Counted from the first letter of the stretch, positions 8,031 through 17,643 are shown. The stretch: 56,975 nt of DNA from Candidatus Rhodoferax odensensis (GCA_016718405.1 JADKDJ010000041.1:1-56975); one strand, 5' to 3'. Program-made: numbers and translations. Notes: a model not told the origin generated them from the letters alone.

Positions 8031-10940
8031 ATGTCCGCCACACCGCTTCACGACCCGTGCCAGCCGCCGCTGGCGGGGGCCACCACCGAGACGCGCAACA
8101 CCACGTGTTACATGTGCGCCTGCCGCTGCGGCATCCGTGTGCACCTGCGCAATGGTGAGGTTCGTTACATCGAGGGCAACCCGGACCACCCACTGAACCA
8201 GGGCGTGATCTGCGCCAAAGGCTCATCGGGCATCATGAAGCAGTATTCGCCGGCACGCCTGACCAAGCCGCTCAAGCGCAAAGTTGGCAGTGATCGCGGC
8301 GCGGGAGAGTTTGAAGAGATCGGGTGGGACGAGGCCTTTTCGCTACTGGAAGAGCGCCTAAGGAAGATCCGCGCCACCGATCCCAAGAAGTTTGCCCTGT
8401 TCACCGGCCGCGACCAGATGCAGGCCCTGACTGGCCTGTTCGCCCGGCAGTTCGGCACCCCCAACTACGCAGCGCACGGCGGCTTTTGCTCGGTCAACAT
8501 GGCCGCCGGGATGATCTACACCATCGGTGGCTCGTTCTGGGAGTTCGGCGGGCCGGACCTGGAGCGCGCCAAGCTGTTCGTGATGCTGGGCACGGCCGAA
8601 GACCATCACTCGAATCCGATGAAGATCGCCATCAGCAAGTTCAAGCGTGACGGCGGACGCTTCATCTCGATCAACCCTGTGCGCGGTGGCTACTCCGCCA
8701 TCGCCGACGAATGGCTACCGATCAAACCCGGCACCGACGGCGCACTCTTGTTGGCGCTGATCCACGAACTGATTGCCCTGGGCCTGTACGACCGCGAGTT
8801 TTTGGTGCGCTATACCAACTCCGGCCAGTTGGTCAACATGAACGAGGCCAACGACGAGTTCGGCATGTTTGTGCGCACCGAAGTTCCGGAAGAAGAAGGC
8901 TGCTTCGACCCGCAGAACAAGCTCTGGTGGGACCGCATCAGCAACAAGCCGGTGGTGACGCACACGCGGGGCTGTGACCCATTCCTGCTGGGTGACTTCA
9001 AGCTGCACGACGGCACCGCCGTCAAACCCGCCTTCCAGTTGCTCAAGGACCGCGTCGAGGCCTACACGCCCGACTGGGCGGCTGGCATCACCGGCATTCC
9101 GGCCGAAGCGATCCGCCGCCTGGCGCATGAGATGGGCATCACGGCGCGCGACCAGAAGATCGAGCTGCCGATTGCCTGGACCGACACCTGGGGCAAGGAG
9201 CACGACACCGTGACCGGCAACCCGGTGGCCTTCCACGCCATGCGCGGCCTGGCTGCGCATTCCAACGGCTTTCACACCACGCGCTCGCTGGCGATCCTGA
9301 TGACGCTGCTGGGCACCATCGACCGCCCCGGCGGCTTTCGCCACAAGGCGCCGTTTCCGCGCCCGATCCCACCCTGCGCCAAGACACCCAACACCCCGCT
9401 GGCGATCAAACCCAATTCGCCGCTCGATGGCCTAGGCCTGGGCTGGCCGGCCGAGCCGGATGACCTGTTTGTGGACGATGACGGCAAGCCAGTGCGCATC
9501 GACAAGGCCTTCTCGTGGGAGTACCCGCTGTCGGTGCACGGCATGATGCACAACGTCATCACCAACGCCTGGCGCGGCGACCCGTACCCGATCGACACCC
9601 TGATGCTGTTCATGGCCAACATGGCCTGGAACTCGACCATGAACACGTCGCAAGTGCGCAAAATGCTGGGCGACAAAAGCGAGGATGGCGAGTTCAAGAT
9701 TCCCTTCCTGGTGGTCTGCGACGCGTTCCAGTCGGAGACCACCGCGTTCGCCGATCTGGTGTTGCCCGATACCACCTACCTCGAACGCCACGACGTGATG
9801 TCGATGCTGGACCGGCCGATTTCGGAATTCGACGGCCCGGTCGATGCCGTGCGCATCCCGGTGGTGCCCCCAACGGGCGACTGCAAGCCGTTCCAGGAGG
9901 TTCTGATCGAGCTCGCCGGTCGCCTCAAATTCCCGGCCTTTGTGCGCCCTAGCGGCGAGCGCAAGTTTCGCGACTACCCCGACTTCATCGTCAACTACGA
10001 GACCGCGCCCGGCTCGGGCATCGGCTTCCTGGCCGGCTGGCGCGGCAAGGGCGGCGAGAAGTTCATGCGCGGCGAGCCGAACCCGCGCCAGTGGGAGATG
10101 TACGCGCAGAACAACTGTGTCTATCACCACAAGTTGCCGGCCTCCTACCAGTACATGCGCAACTGGAACAAGGGCTACCTGGAATGGTCGCAGCGCAATC
10201 GCATCCAGCGCTACGCCGAGCCAATCATGATCCACGTGTATTCGGAGGTGCTGCAAAAGTTCCGCACCGCCGCACGAGGCAAGGGCTTGTCGCGCAAGCC
10301 GCCGGAACACCTGAAACAACGCATCGAGACCTACTTCGACCCACTGCCCTTCTACTACGAGCCACTCGAAGCACAGCAAACCGACCGGGTGAAGTACCCG
10401 CTCAACGCGGTGACGCAGCGTCCGATGGCGATGTACCACTCGTGGGATTCCCAAAACGCCTGGCTGCGCCAGATCCACGCGCACAACTACCTGCACCTGA
10501 ATCCAAAGACCGCGCGGGCGGCCGGTATTGAAGACGGTGGCTGGCTGTGGGTCGAATCGCAATGGGGCAGAGTGCGCTGCATGGCCAGCTATTCCGAAGC
10601 CGTTGAGCCCGGCACGGTCTGGACCTGGAATGCCATTGGCAAGGCCGCCGGCGCCTGGAATCTGGCCAGCGGCGCCAACGAGTCACAGCGCGGCTTCCTG
10701 CTCAACCACCTGATCAGTGAGGAGCTTGCCGGCAAGCCTGGCGAGGGCAGATTATCCAACTCCGACCCGGTCACTGGCCAGGCCGCTTGGTACGACGTGC
10801 GCGTGCGCATCTACAAGGCCGAGGCGGACGAACCCAAGGCCACCTGGCCGCAGTTCGCGCCGGTGCCGGCGGCGCCCGGCACGCGGGCGACCCAGCCCTG
10901 GCAGGCTTTTTTTGCCGGCCGGGGGGAGTGGAAGAAATGA
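8031..10940 (+). CDS. soeA: Sulfite dehydrogenase SoeA, molybdopterin catalytic subunit
   Basis: SoeA is the catalytic subunit of the cytoplasmically oriented, membrane-bound enzyme SoeABC, which oxidises sulfite to sulfate and passes electrons to quinone. The 969-residue product belongs to the DMSO-reductase superfamily. The N-terminal 4Fe-4S site is C26-x2-C29-x3-C33-x27-C61. HGGFCSVNMAAG near residue 150 is where the Mo ligand is expected. The C-terminal molydopterin-binding domain starts near 800 (LHLNPKTARAAGIEDGGWLW). There is no Tat signal, which agrees with a cytoplasmic SoeA and argues against a periplasmic Psr/Phs enzyme. Its stop overlaps the soeB start (ATGA). The adjoining sat-apr genes support the sulfite assignment over other PsrA-like enzymes. 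Confidence 0.85.
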   Translation: MSATPLHDPCQPPLAGATTETRNTTCYMCACRCGIRVHLRNGEVRYIEGNPDHPLNQGVICAKGSSGIMKQYSPARLTKPLKRKVGSDRGAGEFEEIGWDEAFSLLEERLRKIRATDPKKFALFTGRDQMQALTGLFARQFGTPNYAAHGGFCSVNMAAGMIYTIGGSFWEFGGPDLERAKLFVMLGTAEDHHSNPMKIAISKFKRDGGRFISINPVRGGYSAIADEWLPIKPGTDGALLLALIHELIALGLYDREFLVRYTNSGQLVNMNEANDEFGMFVRTEVPEEEGCFDPQNKLWWDRISNKPVVTHTRGCDPFLLGDFKLHDGTAVKPAFQLLKDRVEAYTPDWAAGITGIPAEAIRRLAHEMGITARDQKIELPIAWTDTWGKEHDTVTGNPVAFHAMRGLAAHSNGFHTTRSLAILMTLLGTIDRPGGFRHKAPFPRPIPPCAKTPNTPLAIKPNSPLDGLGLGWPAEPDDLFVDDDGKPVRIDKAFSWEYPLSVHGMMHNVITNAWRGDPYPIDTLMLFMANMAWNSTMNTSQVRKMLGDKSEDGEFKIPFLVVCDAFQSETTAFADLVLPDTTYLERHDVMSMLDRPISEFDGPVDAVRIPVVPPTGDCKPFQEVLIELAGRLKFPAFVRPSGERKFRDYPDFIVNYETAPGSGIGFLAGWRGKGGEKFMRGEPNPRQWEMYAQNNCVYHHKLPASYQYMRNWNKGYLEWSQRNRIQRYAEPIMIHVYSEVLQKFRTAARGKGLSRKPPEHLKQRIETYFDPLPFYYEPLEAQQTDRVKYPLNAVTQRPMAMYHSWDSQNAWLRQIHAHNYLHLNPKTARAAGIEDGGWLWVESQWGRVRCMASYSEAVEPGTVWTWNAIGKAAGAWNLASGANESQRGFLLNHLISEELAGKPGEGRLSNSDPVTGQAAWYDVRVRIYKAEADEPKATWPQFAPVPAAPGTRATQPWQAFFAGRGEWKK

Positions 10941-11668
10941 CCCAGTTGGCGTTGGTGATCGACCTCAACGTCTGCGTGGGTTGTCACGCCTGCGTCACCA
11001 GTTGCAAGCAGTGGAACACCTCGGGCACGGCCGGGCCGCTGGCGGACTTCAATCCCTATGGCGCAGACCCGAGTGGCACCTTCTTCAACCGCGTGCAGAC
11101 CTTCGAGATCGGCGAGTACCCTAATACGCAGACGGTGCACTTCCCCAAATCGTGCCTGCACTGTGAAGACCCGCCCTGCGTGCCGGTGTGCCCCACGGGG
11201 GCGAGCTACAAGCGCGCCGAGGACGGCATCGTGCTGGTGGACTCCGACAAGTGCATCGGCTGCAAGTATTGCTCCTGGGCCTGCCCTTACGGCGTGCGCG
11301 AACTCGACGAAAAAAGCAAGGTGATGACCAAGTGCACGCTGTGCGTGGACCGCATCCATGACACCACGCGCCCGGCCGGCGAACGCAAGCCCGCCTGCGT
11401 GCTGGCCTGCCCGACCAACGCGCGTCTGTTTGGCGACATCCACGATCCTGAATCCGTGGTCTCGACGGCGATCCGTGACAACGCGGGTTACACCTTGATG
11501 CCGGAATGGGGCACCCATCCGTCAAACCACTACCTGCCGCGACGCAAGACGCCGATGCACATCCACGCGGATGAACTCGCCCGCACCGACAACCCGCTGA
11601 AGATCGACGGCCTGCTGCCCAAGCCAGCCAAGTCTGAGCCGTCGCTGGACGACGTGATGTCCTGGTAG
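10937..11668 (+). CDS. soeB: SoeB, iron-sulfur electron-transfer subunit
   Basis: The product has 243 residues from the ATG at 10937, which overlaps the soeA stop. It has four ferredoxin-type cysteine clusters: VCVGCHACVTSCKQW near 12-26, KSCLHCEDPPCVPVCPTGA near 71-89, KCIGCKYCSWACPYG near 105-119, and KCTLCVDR with PACVLACPTNARLFG near 130-165. The first cluster carries the last one's fourth ligand set in the usual NrfC/DmsB layout. It relays electrons from the Mo centre of SoeA to the SoeC membrane anchor. The C-terminal tail after residue 185 is Pro/His-rich (NHYLPRRKTPMHIHADEL), as seen in SoeB-type proteins. Confidence 0.85.
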   Translation: MTQLALVIDLNVCVGCHACVTSCKQWNTSGTAGPLADFNPYGADPSGTFFNRVQTFEIGEYPNTQTVHFPKSCLHCEDPPCVPVCPTGASYKRAEDGIVLVDSDKCIGCKYCSWACPYGVRELDEKSKVMTKCTLCVDRIHDTTRPAGERKPACVLACPTNARLFGDIHDPESVVSTAIRDNAGYTLMPEWGTHPSNHYLPRRKTPMHIHADELARTDNPLKIDGLLPKPAKSEPSLDDVMSW

Positions 11669-11680
11669 GCGCCAACCACC

Positions 11681-12661
11681 ATGAAGCCCGCTTTTTCCGT
11701 CATCTTCCTCACCACCTTGATCGGTGCCGCGCAGGGGCTGTTTCTGGCGCTGTTCACGGCGCAGTCCTACGCCTTGTTCAATCTGCTGCCAGAGCAAAGT
11801 AGCCGGTCCTTCTACGCGGTGGGCACGCTGCTGGTGCTGGCTTTGAGCGCGCTGGGCCTGTTCAGCTCGTTCTTCCACCTAGGTCGCCCCGAGCGCGCCT
11901 GGCGCTCCGCCGCCATGTGGCGCACCTCGTGGCTGTCGCGCGAGGTCATCGTGCTGCCCGCATTCATGGGGGTGGCGGCGCTGTACGGCCTGGCCCACTT
12001 CTCCGGCTGGAATCCCACCGTGATGACACTGGCCGACGGCATCGTGATTGACGCCAGCGTGGTCTTGGGTGTGCTGGGCACCGTACTCGCTTTTACGCTG
12101 TTTGTGACCACCGGCATGGTCTATGCCTGCCTGCGCTTCATGCAAGAGTGGCACACCCCGCTGACCGTGATCAACTACATTCTGCTGGGCGGTGCCTGTG
12201 GCTTCACGCTGGCTGCTGCCTTTGCCCACCACGGTGCACCGGCGCTGGTACGTTTTTTCACGCTCTGGTCGCTCATCATCACCTTGCTGGCCGGCGCCAG
12301 CCGAAGCGCTTCGCTACTGCGCAACAAGCGCCTGCGTCCCACGTCCACGCTGCAAACCGCCATCGGCATCAAGCACCCGCGCATCGTGCAGAAGTCGATG
12401 GGCTTCATGGGCGGCTCGTTCAATACGCGGGAGTTCTTCCACGGTCAGACGCGCGCCACTTTGCGCTCGGTCAAGTGGGTATTTCTGGTCGCCGTCTTTG
12501 CCGTGCCGATGCTGCTGCTGGCCACCAGCCTTTGGGCCGCCACGCCTGGCGTGTTGGCGATCGCCTTCGTCGTGCAGTACCTCGGATTGCTGGCCGAGCG
12601 TTGGTTCTTCTTCGCCCAGGTGAACCATCCCCAAAACCTGTACTACCAGGCAGTGGCCTGA
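11681..12661 (+). CDS. soeC: SoeC, membrane anchor / quinone-reducing subunit
   Basis: The product has 326 residues and about eight hydrophobic helices. It starts MKPAFSVIFLTTLIGAAQG, and SSFFHLGRPERAWRS near 62-76 is the DmsC/NrfD-type loop. DmsC-like anchors hold the catalytic dimer on the cytoplasmic face and hand electrons to quinone. The gene follows soeB with a 12-bp spacer. Near the C-terminus, YLGLLAERWFFFAQVNHPQNLYY matches the conserved tail of DmsC-type anchors. This is the third gene in a standard soeABC order. Confidence 0.85.
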   Translation: MKPAFSVIFLTTLIGAAQGLFLALFTAQSYALFNLLPEQSSRSFYAVGTLLVLALSALGLFSSFFHLGRPERAWRSAAMWRTSWLSREVIVLPAFMGVAALYGLAHFSGWNPTVMTLADGIVIDASVVLGVLGTVLAFTLFVTTGMVYACLRFMQEWHTPLTVINYILLGGACGFTLAAAFAHHGAPALVRFFTLWSLIITLLAGASRSASLLRNKRLRPTSTLQTAIGIKHPRIVQKSMGFMGGSFNTREFFHGQTRATLRSVKWVFLVAVFAVPMLLLATSLWAATPGVLAIAFVVQYLGLLAERWFFFAQVNHPQNLYYQAVA

Positions 12662-12703
12662 TGCCGCGCACACCATGAACCAGACCCCGAAAGGACCCGC
12701 GCC

Positions 12704-13879
12704 ATGGCTTTAGTTGATCCACACGGCGGCGGCAGTCTGTTGCCACTGCTACTCGAAGGCGACGCCCTTGACCATGAGATCAAACGCGCCGCCACCCTGC
12801 CCGCGCTGCGCGTGAGCTCGCGCGAAAAGGGCGACCTGATCATGCTGGGCATTGGTGGCTTCACGCCCTTGCAGGGTTTCATGTCACACGCCGACTGGAA
12901 CAGCGTCTGCGACAGCATGACACTGGCCAACGGTCTGTTCTGGCCAATTCCGATCACACTCTCGGCCACCTCGGGGGAAGCCGAATCAATTGCGGTCGGC
13001 AACGAGATCGCCCTCGCCGACCCCGACGACGGCACCCTGCTGGCCACCATGCGCGTGACCGAAAAATACGTCATCGACAAGCTGCATGAGTGCTCCAAGG
13101 TGTTCCGCACCACCGACTGGGAACACCCAGGCGTGCGGCTGGTGATGCGCCAAGGCGAGGTCAATCTGGCCGGGCCGGTCAAGGTGCTGTCCACCGGCGG
13201 ATTTCCCGAGAAGTATGGCGAGCTGTTCAAGACGCCCAAGCAGACACGCGCCCTGTTCACCCAGCTCGGCTGGTCCAGGATCGCGGCGTTTCAGACCCGC
13301 AACCCGATGCACCGCTCGCACGAGTACCTGGCCAAGGTGGCCATCGAGACCTGCGACGGTGTGCTGATCCACTCGCTGCTGGGCAACCTCAAGCCGGGCG
13401 ACATTCCGGCCGAAGTGCGTGCACACGCGATTGGCACCCTGGTGGACAAGTACTTCGTCAAGAACACCATCGTGCAGGCCGGTTACCCGCTGGACATGCG
13501 CTACGCCGGTCCGCGCGAGGCCTTGCTGCATGCGCTGTTCCGGCAGAACTACGGCTGTTCGCACCAGATCGTCGGGCGCGACCACGCTGGCGTGGGCAGC
13601 TATTACGGCCCGTTTGATGCACACCACATCTTCGACAAGTTGCCTCCCGGCGCCCTGCAGACGCAGCCGCTCAAGATCGACGTGGCCTTCTGGTGCTACC
13701 AGTGCGGCGGCATGGCCTCGGGGCGAACCTGCCCGCATACCGATGCCGACCGGCTGCAGGTTTCCGGCACCCAGTTGCGCAAGTCCCTGTCCGAAGGATC
13801 GGACGTGCCGCCCGAGTTCAGCCGGCCCGAAGTGCTGGCCGTCCTGCGCAAGTACTACGCCAGTCTCGATACCCCGTGA
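12704..13879 (+). CDS. sat: Sulfate adenylyltransferase (ATP sulfurylase)
   Basis: This is a 391-residue homomeric Sat of the type used in dissimilatory sulfur metabolism. In sulfur oxidisers it runs in reverse: APS plus pyrophosphate gives sulfate plus ATP, a substrate-level phosphorylation. The ATP-binding motif QTRNPMHRSHEYL is at 197-209 (H203 and H206 form the HxxH). GRDHAGVGSYYGPFD lies near 289-303, and the C-terminal CYQCGGMASGRTCPH has Cys residues that probably bind zinc. It lies 42 bp after soeC and 37 bp before aprB, so the indirect sulfite-oxidation genes follow the direct ones in one transcription unit. Confidence 0.95.
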   Translation: MALVDPHGGGSLLPLLLEGDALDHEIKRAATLPALRVSSREKGDLIMLGIGGFTPLQGFMSHADWNSVCDSMTLANGLFWPIPITLSATSGEAESIAVGNEIALADPDDGTLLATMRVTEKYVIDKLHECSKVFRTTDWEHPGVRLVMRQGEVNLAGPVKVLSTGGFPEKYGELFKTPKQTRALFTQLGWSRIAAFQTRNPMHRSHEYLAKVAIETCDGVLIHSLLGNLKPGDIPAEVRAHAIGTLVDKYFVKNTIVQAGYPLDMRYAGPREALLHALFRQNYGCSHQIVGRDHAGVGSYYGPFDAHHIFDKLPPGALQTQPLKIDVAFWCYQCGGMASGRTCPHTDADRLQVSGTQLRKSLSEGSDVPPEFSRPEVLAVLRKYYASLDTP

Positions 13880-13916
13880 ATCCCGTTAACCCCAAACCCT
13901 GAAAAGGAGATGAGCA

Positions 13917-14393
13917 ATGCCAACCTATGTGAGAACCGACAAGTGCGATGGATGCAAGGGTCAGGACAAGACCGCCTGCATGTACATCTGCCCGCACGAT
14001 CTGATGGCGCTGGACAAGGACGGATCACAAACCGGCCATGCCATGAAGGCCTGGAACCAGGAGCCGGAGCAGTGCTGGGAGTGTTATTCCTGCGTCAAGA
14101 TCTGCCCGCAAAACGCGATCGAGGTGCGCCACTACGCCGACATCGTACCTCTCGGCGGCTCAGTGCAGCCGCTGCGCGGCTCTGACTCCATCATGTGGAC
14201 CATCAAGTTCCGCAACGGCACGCTCAAGCGCTTCAAGTTCCCGATTCGCACCACGGCCGAGGGATCGATCAGTCCGTACGGGAACAAGCCCATGCCCAAA
14301 GTCGCTGAGCTCGGTGCCCCCGGCGTGTTCACCAAGGAAGTGATGGGTGGCTACCGTGCCGGGCGGCCTGACGAACTGATCCGCCGCAAATAG
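13917..14393 (+). CDS. aprB: Adenylylsulfate reductase beta subunit AprB
   Basis: The product has 158 residues and a strong ribosome binding site (AAAAGGAGATG) ahead of the ATG at 13917. Two 4Fe-4S clusters are ligated by C10, C13, C21 and C25 (first) and by C53, C56, C59 and C63 with nearby residues (second); the 7-residue gap between C13 and C21 is the AprB insertion. The C-terminal tail from about residue 100 (SIMWTIKFRNGTLKRFKFPI) wraps around AprA in known structures. With AprA it oxidises sulfite plus AMP to APS in the cytoplasm. Confidence 0.95.
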   Translation: MPTYVRTDKCDGCKGQDKTACMYICPHDLMALDKDGSQTGHAMKAWNQEPEQCWECYSCVKICPQNAIEVRHYADIVPLGGSVQPLRGSDSIMWTIKFRNGTLKRFKFPIRTTAEGSISPYGNKPMPKVAELGAPGVFTKEVMGGYRAGRPDELIRRK

Positions 14394-14410
14394 GCGCCCC
14401 CATCACCACG

Positions 14411-14470
14411 ACCTTTGCGGGACAGACCGCAGCTACACGCAGTGGGCTAGCTCTGCCCTCAACCGATTAG
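14411..14470 (+). repeat. Intercistronic palindromic repeat, copy A (aprB-aprA)
   Basis: TTTGCGGGACAGACCGCAGC at the left and CTCTGCCCTCAACCGATTAG at the right frame a variable centre. The inverted core is GGACAGA versus TCTGYCC. The right end runs straight into the AGAAGGAG ribosome binding site of aprA. This copy has one substitution in the right arm (TCTGCCC). Confidence 0.7.
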
Positions 14471-14484
14471 AAGGAGTAAGCAAC

Positions 14485-16607
14485 ATGTCACAAGGTACTT
14501 TTGAGAATCCAACGATCGTCCAGGAAGAACTGGACATCCTGTTGATCGGCGGCGGCATGGCCTGCTGCGGCGCCGGTTTCGAAATGATGCGCTGGGCCGA
14601 GGCCGTCAAGGCCGAGACCGGCGTGGACCTGAAGATCAAGCTGGTCGACAAGGCGGCGATGGACCGCTCGGGCGCAGTTGCCCAGGGGCTGTCGGCGATC
14701 AACACCTACATCGGCCCGGATCTCGATCCGGCCGACTACGCCCGCATGGTCTCCAACGACTTGATGGGCATCACGCGCGACGATCTGACCTACGACATCG
14801 GACGCAATGTCGATGACTCGGTGCACCTGTTCGAGGAGTGGGGCCTGCCAATCTGGAAGACCGACGACGACGGCGTGCGCCATGACGGCGCCGAATCGCA
14901 AAAGGAGGGTCTGCCCCTGTTGAAGGACGGCGGCAAACCGGTACGTTCGGGCAAGTGGCAGATCATGATCAACGGTGAATCCTACAAATGGATCGTCGCG
15001 GAAGCGGCCAAGAAGGCGCTGGGCTTGTCGCGCATCGAAGAGCGCGTGTTCATCGTCAAGCTGCTCAATGACAAGAACGACCCCTCGCGCATCGCCGGCG
15101 CGGTCGGCTTCTCGGTGCGTACCAACACCATCCACGTCTACAAGGCCAAGGCGGTGCTGCTGGCCGCTGGCGGCTGCGTGAACCTGTTTCGCCCACGCTC
15201 GGTCGGCGAAGGCGCGGGCCGCGCCTGGTACCCAGTTTGGAATGCCGGCTCCACCTACGCCATGGCGGCCGAGGCCGGCGCCGAAATGACCATGATGGAA
15301 AACCGATTCGTGCCGGCCCGCTTCAAGGACGGCTACGGCCCGGTCGGCGCCTGGTTCCTGCTGTTCAAGGCCAAGGCGACCAACGCCTATGGCGAGGACT
15401 ACATGGCCAAGAACAAGGAAATGCTCAACGACTACCCGCCCTATGGCCAGGCAGCCGTGCCGGCGTCGTGCCTGCGCAATCACCTGATGTTGCACGAGAT
15501 GAAAGAAGGCCGTGGCCCGATCTACATGGACACCGTCACCGCGCTGGCCAAGCTGCGCGAGACCTTGTCGCCCAAGGAAGTCAAACACCTGGAGGCTGAA
15601 GCCTGGGAAGACTTCCTGGACATGTGCATCGGCCAGTGCGGCATCTGGGTTGGCGAGAACGTCGAGCCCGAGAAAAAGAACTCCGAGCTGATGCCCACCG
15701 AGCCCTACCTGCTGGGCTCGCACTCCGGCTGTTGTGGCATCTGGGTGTCTGGCCCTACCGACCTGGGTGCACCTACGGCAGACGAAGGTGAATTGGAGGG
15801 CGTGCCGGCCCACCTGCCACGCGGCTGGAACTGGGGCTACCGCTCGATGACCACGGTCAAGGGCTTGTTCACGGCCGGTGACGGCGTGGGTGCCTCAGGG
15901 CACAAGTTCTCGTCGGGCTCGCACACGGAAGGCCGTCTGGCCTCCAAGGCCATGGTCCAGTATGCGCTGGACAACAAGGACTGGAAGCCCGAGCTCGACA
16001 CTCCCGTAGAACAACTGGCCGCCGAAATCTACCAGCCGGTGCGCACCTTTCTGCAGCACAAGGACTACAGCACCGCCATCGACGTCAACCCGCACTACAT
16101 CACGCCCAAGATGCTCCAGATGCGCCTGCAGAAGATCATGGACGAGTACGTGGCCGGCACCTCCACCTACTACAACACCAACGACAAGATGCTGGCGGTG
16201 GCCGAAGAGAAACTGGGCATGCTCAAGGAGGATTCGCTCAAATTGCGCGCCAAGGACCTGCATGACTGCTGCGCGCCTGGGAGAACTACCACCGTATCAT
16301 CACGGCCGAGGCCCACATGAAGCACATTCAGTTCCGCGAGGAATCGCGCTATCCGGGCTTTTACTACCGCACCGACAAGAACTTTGTTGATGAGGAAAAC
16401 TGGCATTGCTTCGTGAACTCGATCTACGACAAGAACACCAAGCAGTGGACCTGCTTCAAGCGCAAACACGTGGACCTGGTGGACAAGTCCAAGCTATTCA
16501 AGGCGGCGGCGCTGTGGGAGGTAAAGTCGAAAAGGCCGGGCGCCACAGGGGGCCCGGCCCTTTCGTCTTGGCGGCAGCGTCTCTTTCCCCCCACGTGCGA
16601 TGTTTGA
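14485..16607 (+). CDS. aprA: Adenylylsulfate reductase alpha subunit AprA, one-base frameshift near 16266
   Basis: AprA is the FAD subunit of APS reductase and makes APS from sulfite and AMP in the oxidising direction. The FAD-binding motif IGGGMACCGAG is at 21-31, and MDRSGAVAQGLSAINTYIG follows near residues 56-74. The frame opened at 14485 is lost at about 16266, where CATGAC-TGCTG should read CATGACCTGCTG (one missing C). Restoring it gives DLHDLLRAWENYHRI, then the usual EAHMKHIQFREESRYPGFYY read from 16317 on. The C-terminal domain continues to DKSKLFKAAA near 16510. The frame then runs through a terminator-like hairpin to 16607, so a second small error near the 3' end is likely. Everything else is intact, so I regard the gene as functional and the break as a probable sequencing error. 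Confidence 0.85.
16531..16563 (+). terminator. Terminator-like hairpin after aprA
   Basis: AAAGGCCGGGC and GCCCGGCC(C)TTT form a strong stem with a 10-nt loop and a single bulge. It is followed by TTTCGTCTT, not a long U-run, so termination may be partial and allow read-through into the downstream YkgJ-like gene. Confidence 0.5.
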
Positions 16608-16620
16608 CAAGGTAAGGGCA

Positions 16621-17523
16621 ATGAGCGAAAACATGACCCCCGAACTGCCGTTCGCTGGCAGCCCGGTGATTCCGCAAACCTTCGATGCCAACAAGGTGAT
16701 CCAGTTTCAGTGCCGCAAGGGCATTGCCTGCTGGAACGCCTGCTGCAGCAACATCGACATCTCGCTGACGCCCTATGACATCCTGCGCCTGAAGCGCCGC
16801 TTCGGCACCAGCTCGGGTGAATTCCTGAAGCAGTACACCGTCCCCTACGAGATGGAGCAGAGCAGCATCGCCGGCGTCAAACTGCGCCCGGTCACCAACG
16901 GGACGGCTTGCCAGTTCATGCGGCCCGAAGGTTGCGGCGTGTACGAAGACCGCCCGACCGCCTGCCGCTACTATCCCGTAGCCCTGCTGTCGCTGCGCCG
17001 ACAGGATGAAACCACGGACAGTTCGTCCTACGCCCTGGTCGAGGAACCGCACTGCCTGGGTCACCAGGAGCCACGCCGGATCAGTGTGGCCGACTATCGC
17101 AAGGAGCAGGGGCTGGGCGAGTACGACGATCTGGCGCGCGGCTGGCGCCAGCTGATCCTGAAGAAGAAGTCATCCGGCCCGAGCATCGGCAAACCCTCCA
17201 AGCGCAGCCTGGAACTGTTTTTCATGGTCTGCTACGACATCGACCGCTTCAGCCAGTTCGTGGCCAGCGACGGCTTTGGCGACATCTACGACCTGCCCGC
17301 CCAGGAGTTGAAAGGCATCCTGTGCGACGACAACGCACTGATGCAATTTGGCTTTCGCTTTCTGCGCCAGGTGCTGTTCGGCGAGGAAACCATTGCGCTG
17401 CGCCAGGAAGCGGCAGAGCAACGGCGCCTGCGCCAGCTGGAGCGGCGTCAGCGCATCGAAACCGAGGCGGCGGCGCGGCGAGCGCTCGAACAGGACGAGA
17501 TGTACCAGGACCCGGAGGCCTGA
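16621..17523 (+). CDS. YkgJ-family Cys-cluster protein (putative metal-binding)
   Basis: The product has 300 residues from the ATG at 16621; an upstream ATG at 16600 is also possible. Residues 31-115 contain the YkgJ/CxxCxxCC-type set: C31, C37, C41 and C42 (QFQCRKGIACWNACCSN), then C97, C105 and C115 (ACQFM, GCGVYEDRPTACRYYP). This family is predicted to bind zinc or an iron-sulfur centre. The C-terminal 40 residues are a charged helix (EQRRLRQLERRQRIE). It lies just downstream of aprA in the same orientation, which suggests a role in assembling or protecting the Fe-S/FAD enzyme. That role is inferred; the family has no settled function. Confidence 0.7.
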   Translation: MSENMTPELPFAGSPVIPQTFDANKVIQFQCRKGIACWNACCSNIDISLTPYDILRLKRRFGTSSGEFLKQYTVPYEMEQSSIAGVKLRPVTNGTACQFMRPEGCGVYEDRPTACRYYPVALLSLRRQDETTDSSSYALVEEPHCLGHQEPRRISVADYRKEQGLGEYDDLARGWRQLILKKKSSGPSIGKPSKRSLELFFMVCYDIDRFSQFVASDGFGDIYDLPAQELKGILCDDNALMQFGFRFLRQVLFGEETIALRQEAAEQRRLRQLERRQRIETEAAARRALEQDEMYQDPEA

Positions 17524-17590
17524 GACCTTGCGGGACAGACCGCAGCCACGCGATGCGGGGCAAACTCTGTCCTCAACTGATCGTCGGATG
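17524..17590 (+). repeat. Intercistronic palindromic repeat, copy B
   Basis: CTTGCGGGACAGACCGCAGC and CTCTGTCCTCAACTGAT flank a GC-rich centre. The GGACAGA/TCTGTCC arms are perfect. It begins directly after the YkgJ-like stop codon and is followed by TCGTCGGATGTCGGATG, a tail shared with copy C. Confidence 0.7.
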
Positions 17591-17643
17591 TCGGATGCCC
17601 GGGGCACCCGCAGTCACCACGTCTGCCACGGGTGCCACCGCCG

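Noticed and set aside
9432..10562. Long open frame (376 codons) on the minus strand inside soeA
   Set aside because: It is antisense to a well-supported 969-residue molybdoenzyme, is His/Val/Arg-rich as typical of GC-rich shadow frames, and has no motif.
8031..10940. Polysulfide/thiosulfate reductase (PsrA/PhsA) instead of SoeA
   Set aside because: There is no Tat signal peptide and the gene is linked to sat-aprBA, which favours a cytoplasmic sulfite dehydrogenase.
14488..15813. Open frame of 441 codons antisense to aprA
   Set aside because: It is a shadow of aprA with biased composition and no motif.
16531..16563. Strong intrinsic terminator that ends the sulfur operon
   Set aside because: The stem is good but no U-run follows, so I list it only as terminator-like and allow read-through to the YkgJ-like gene.
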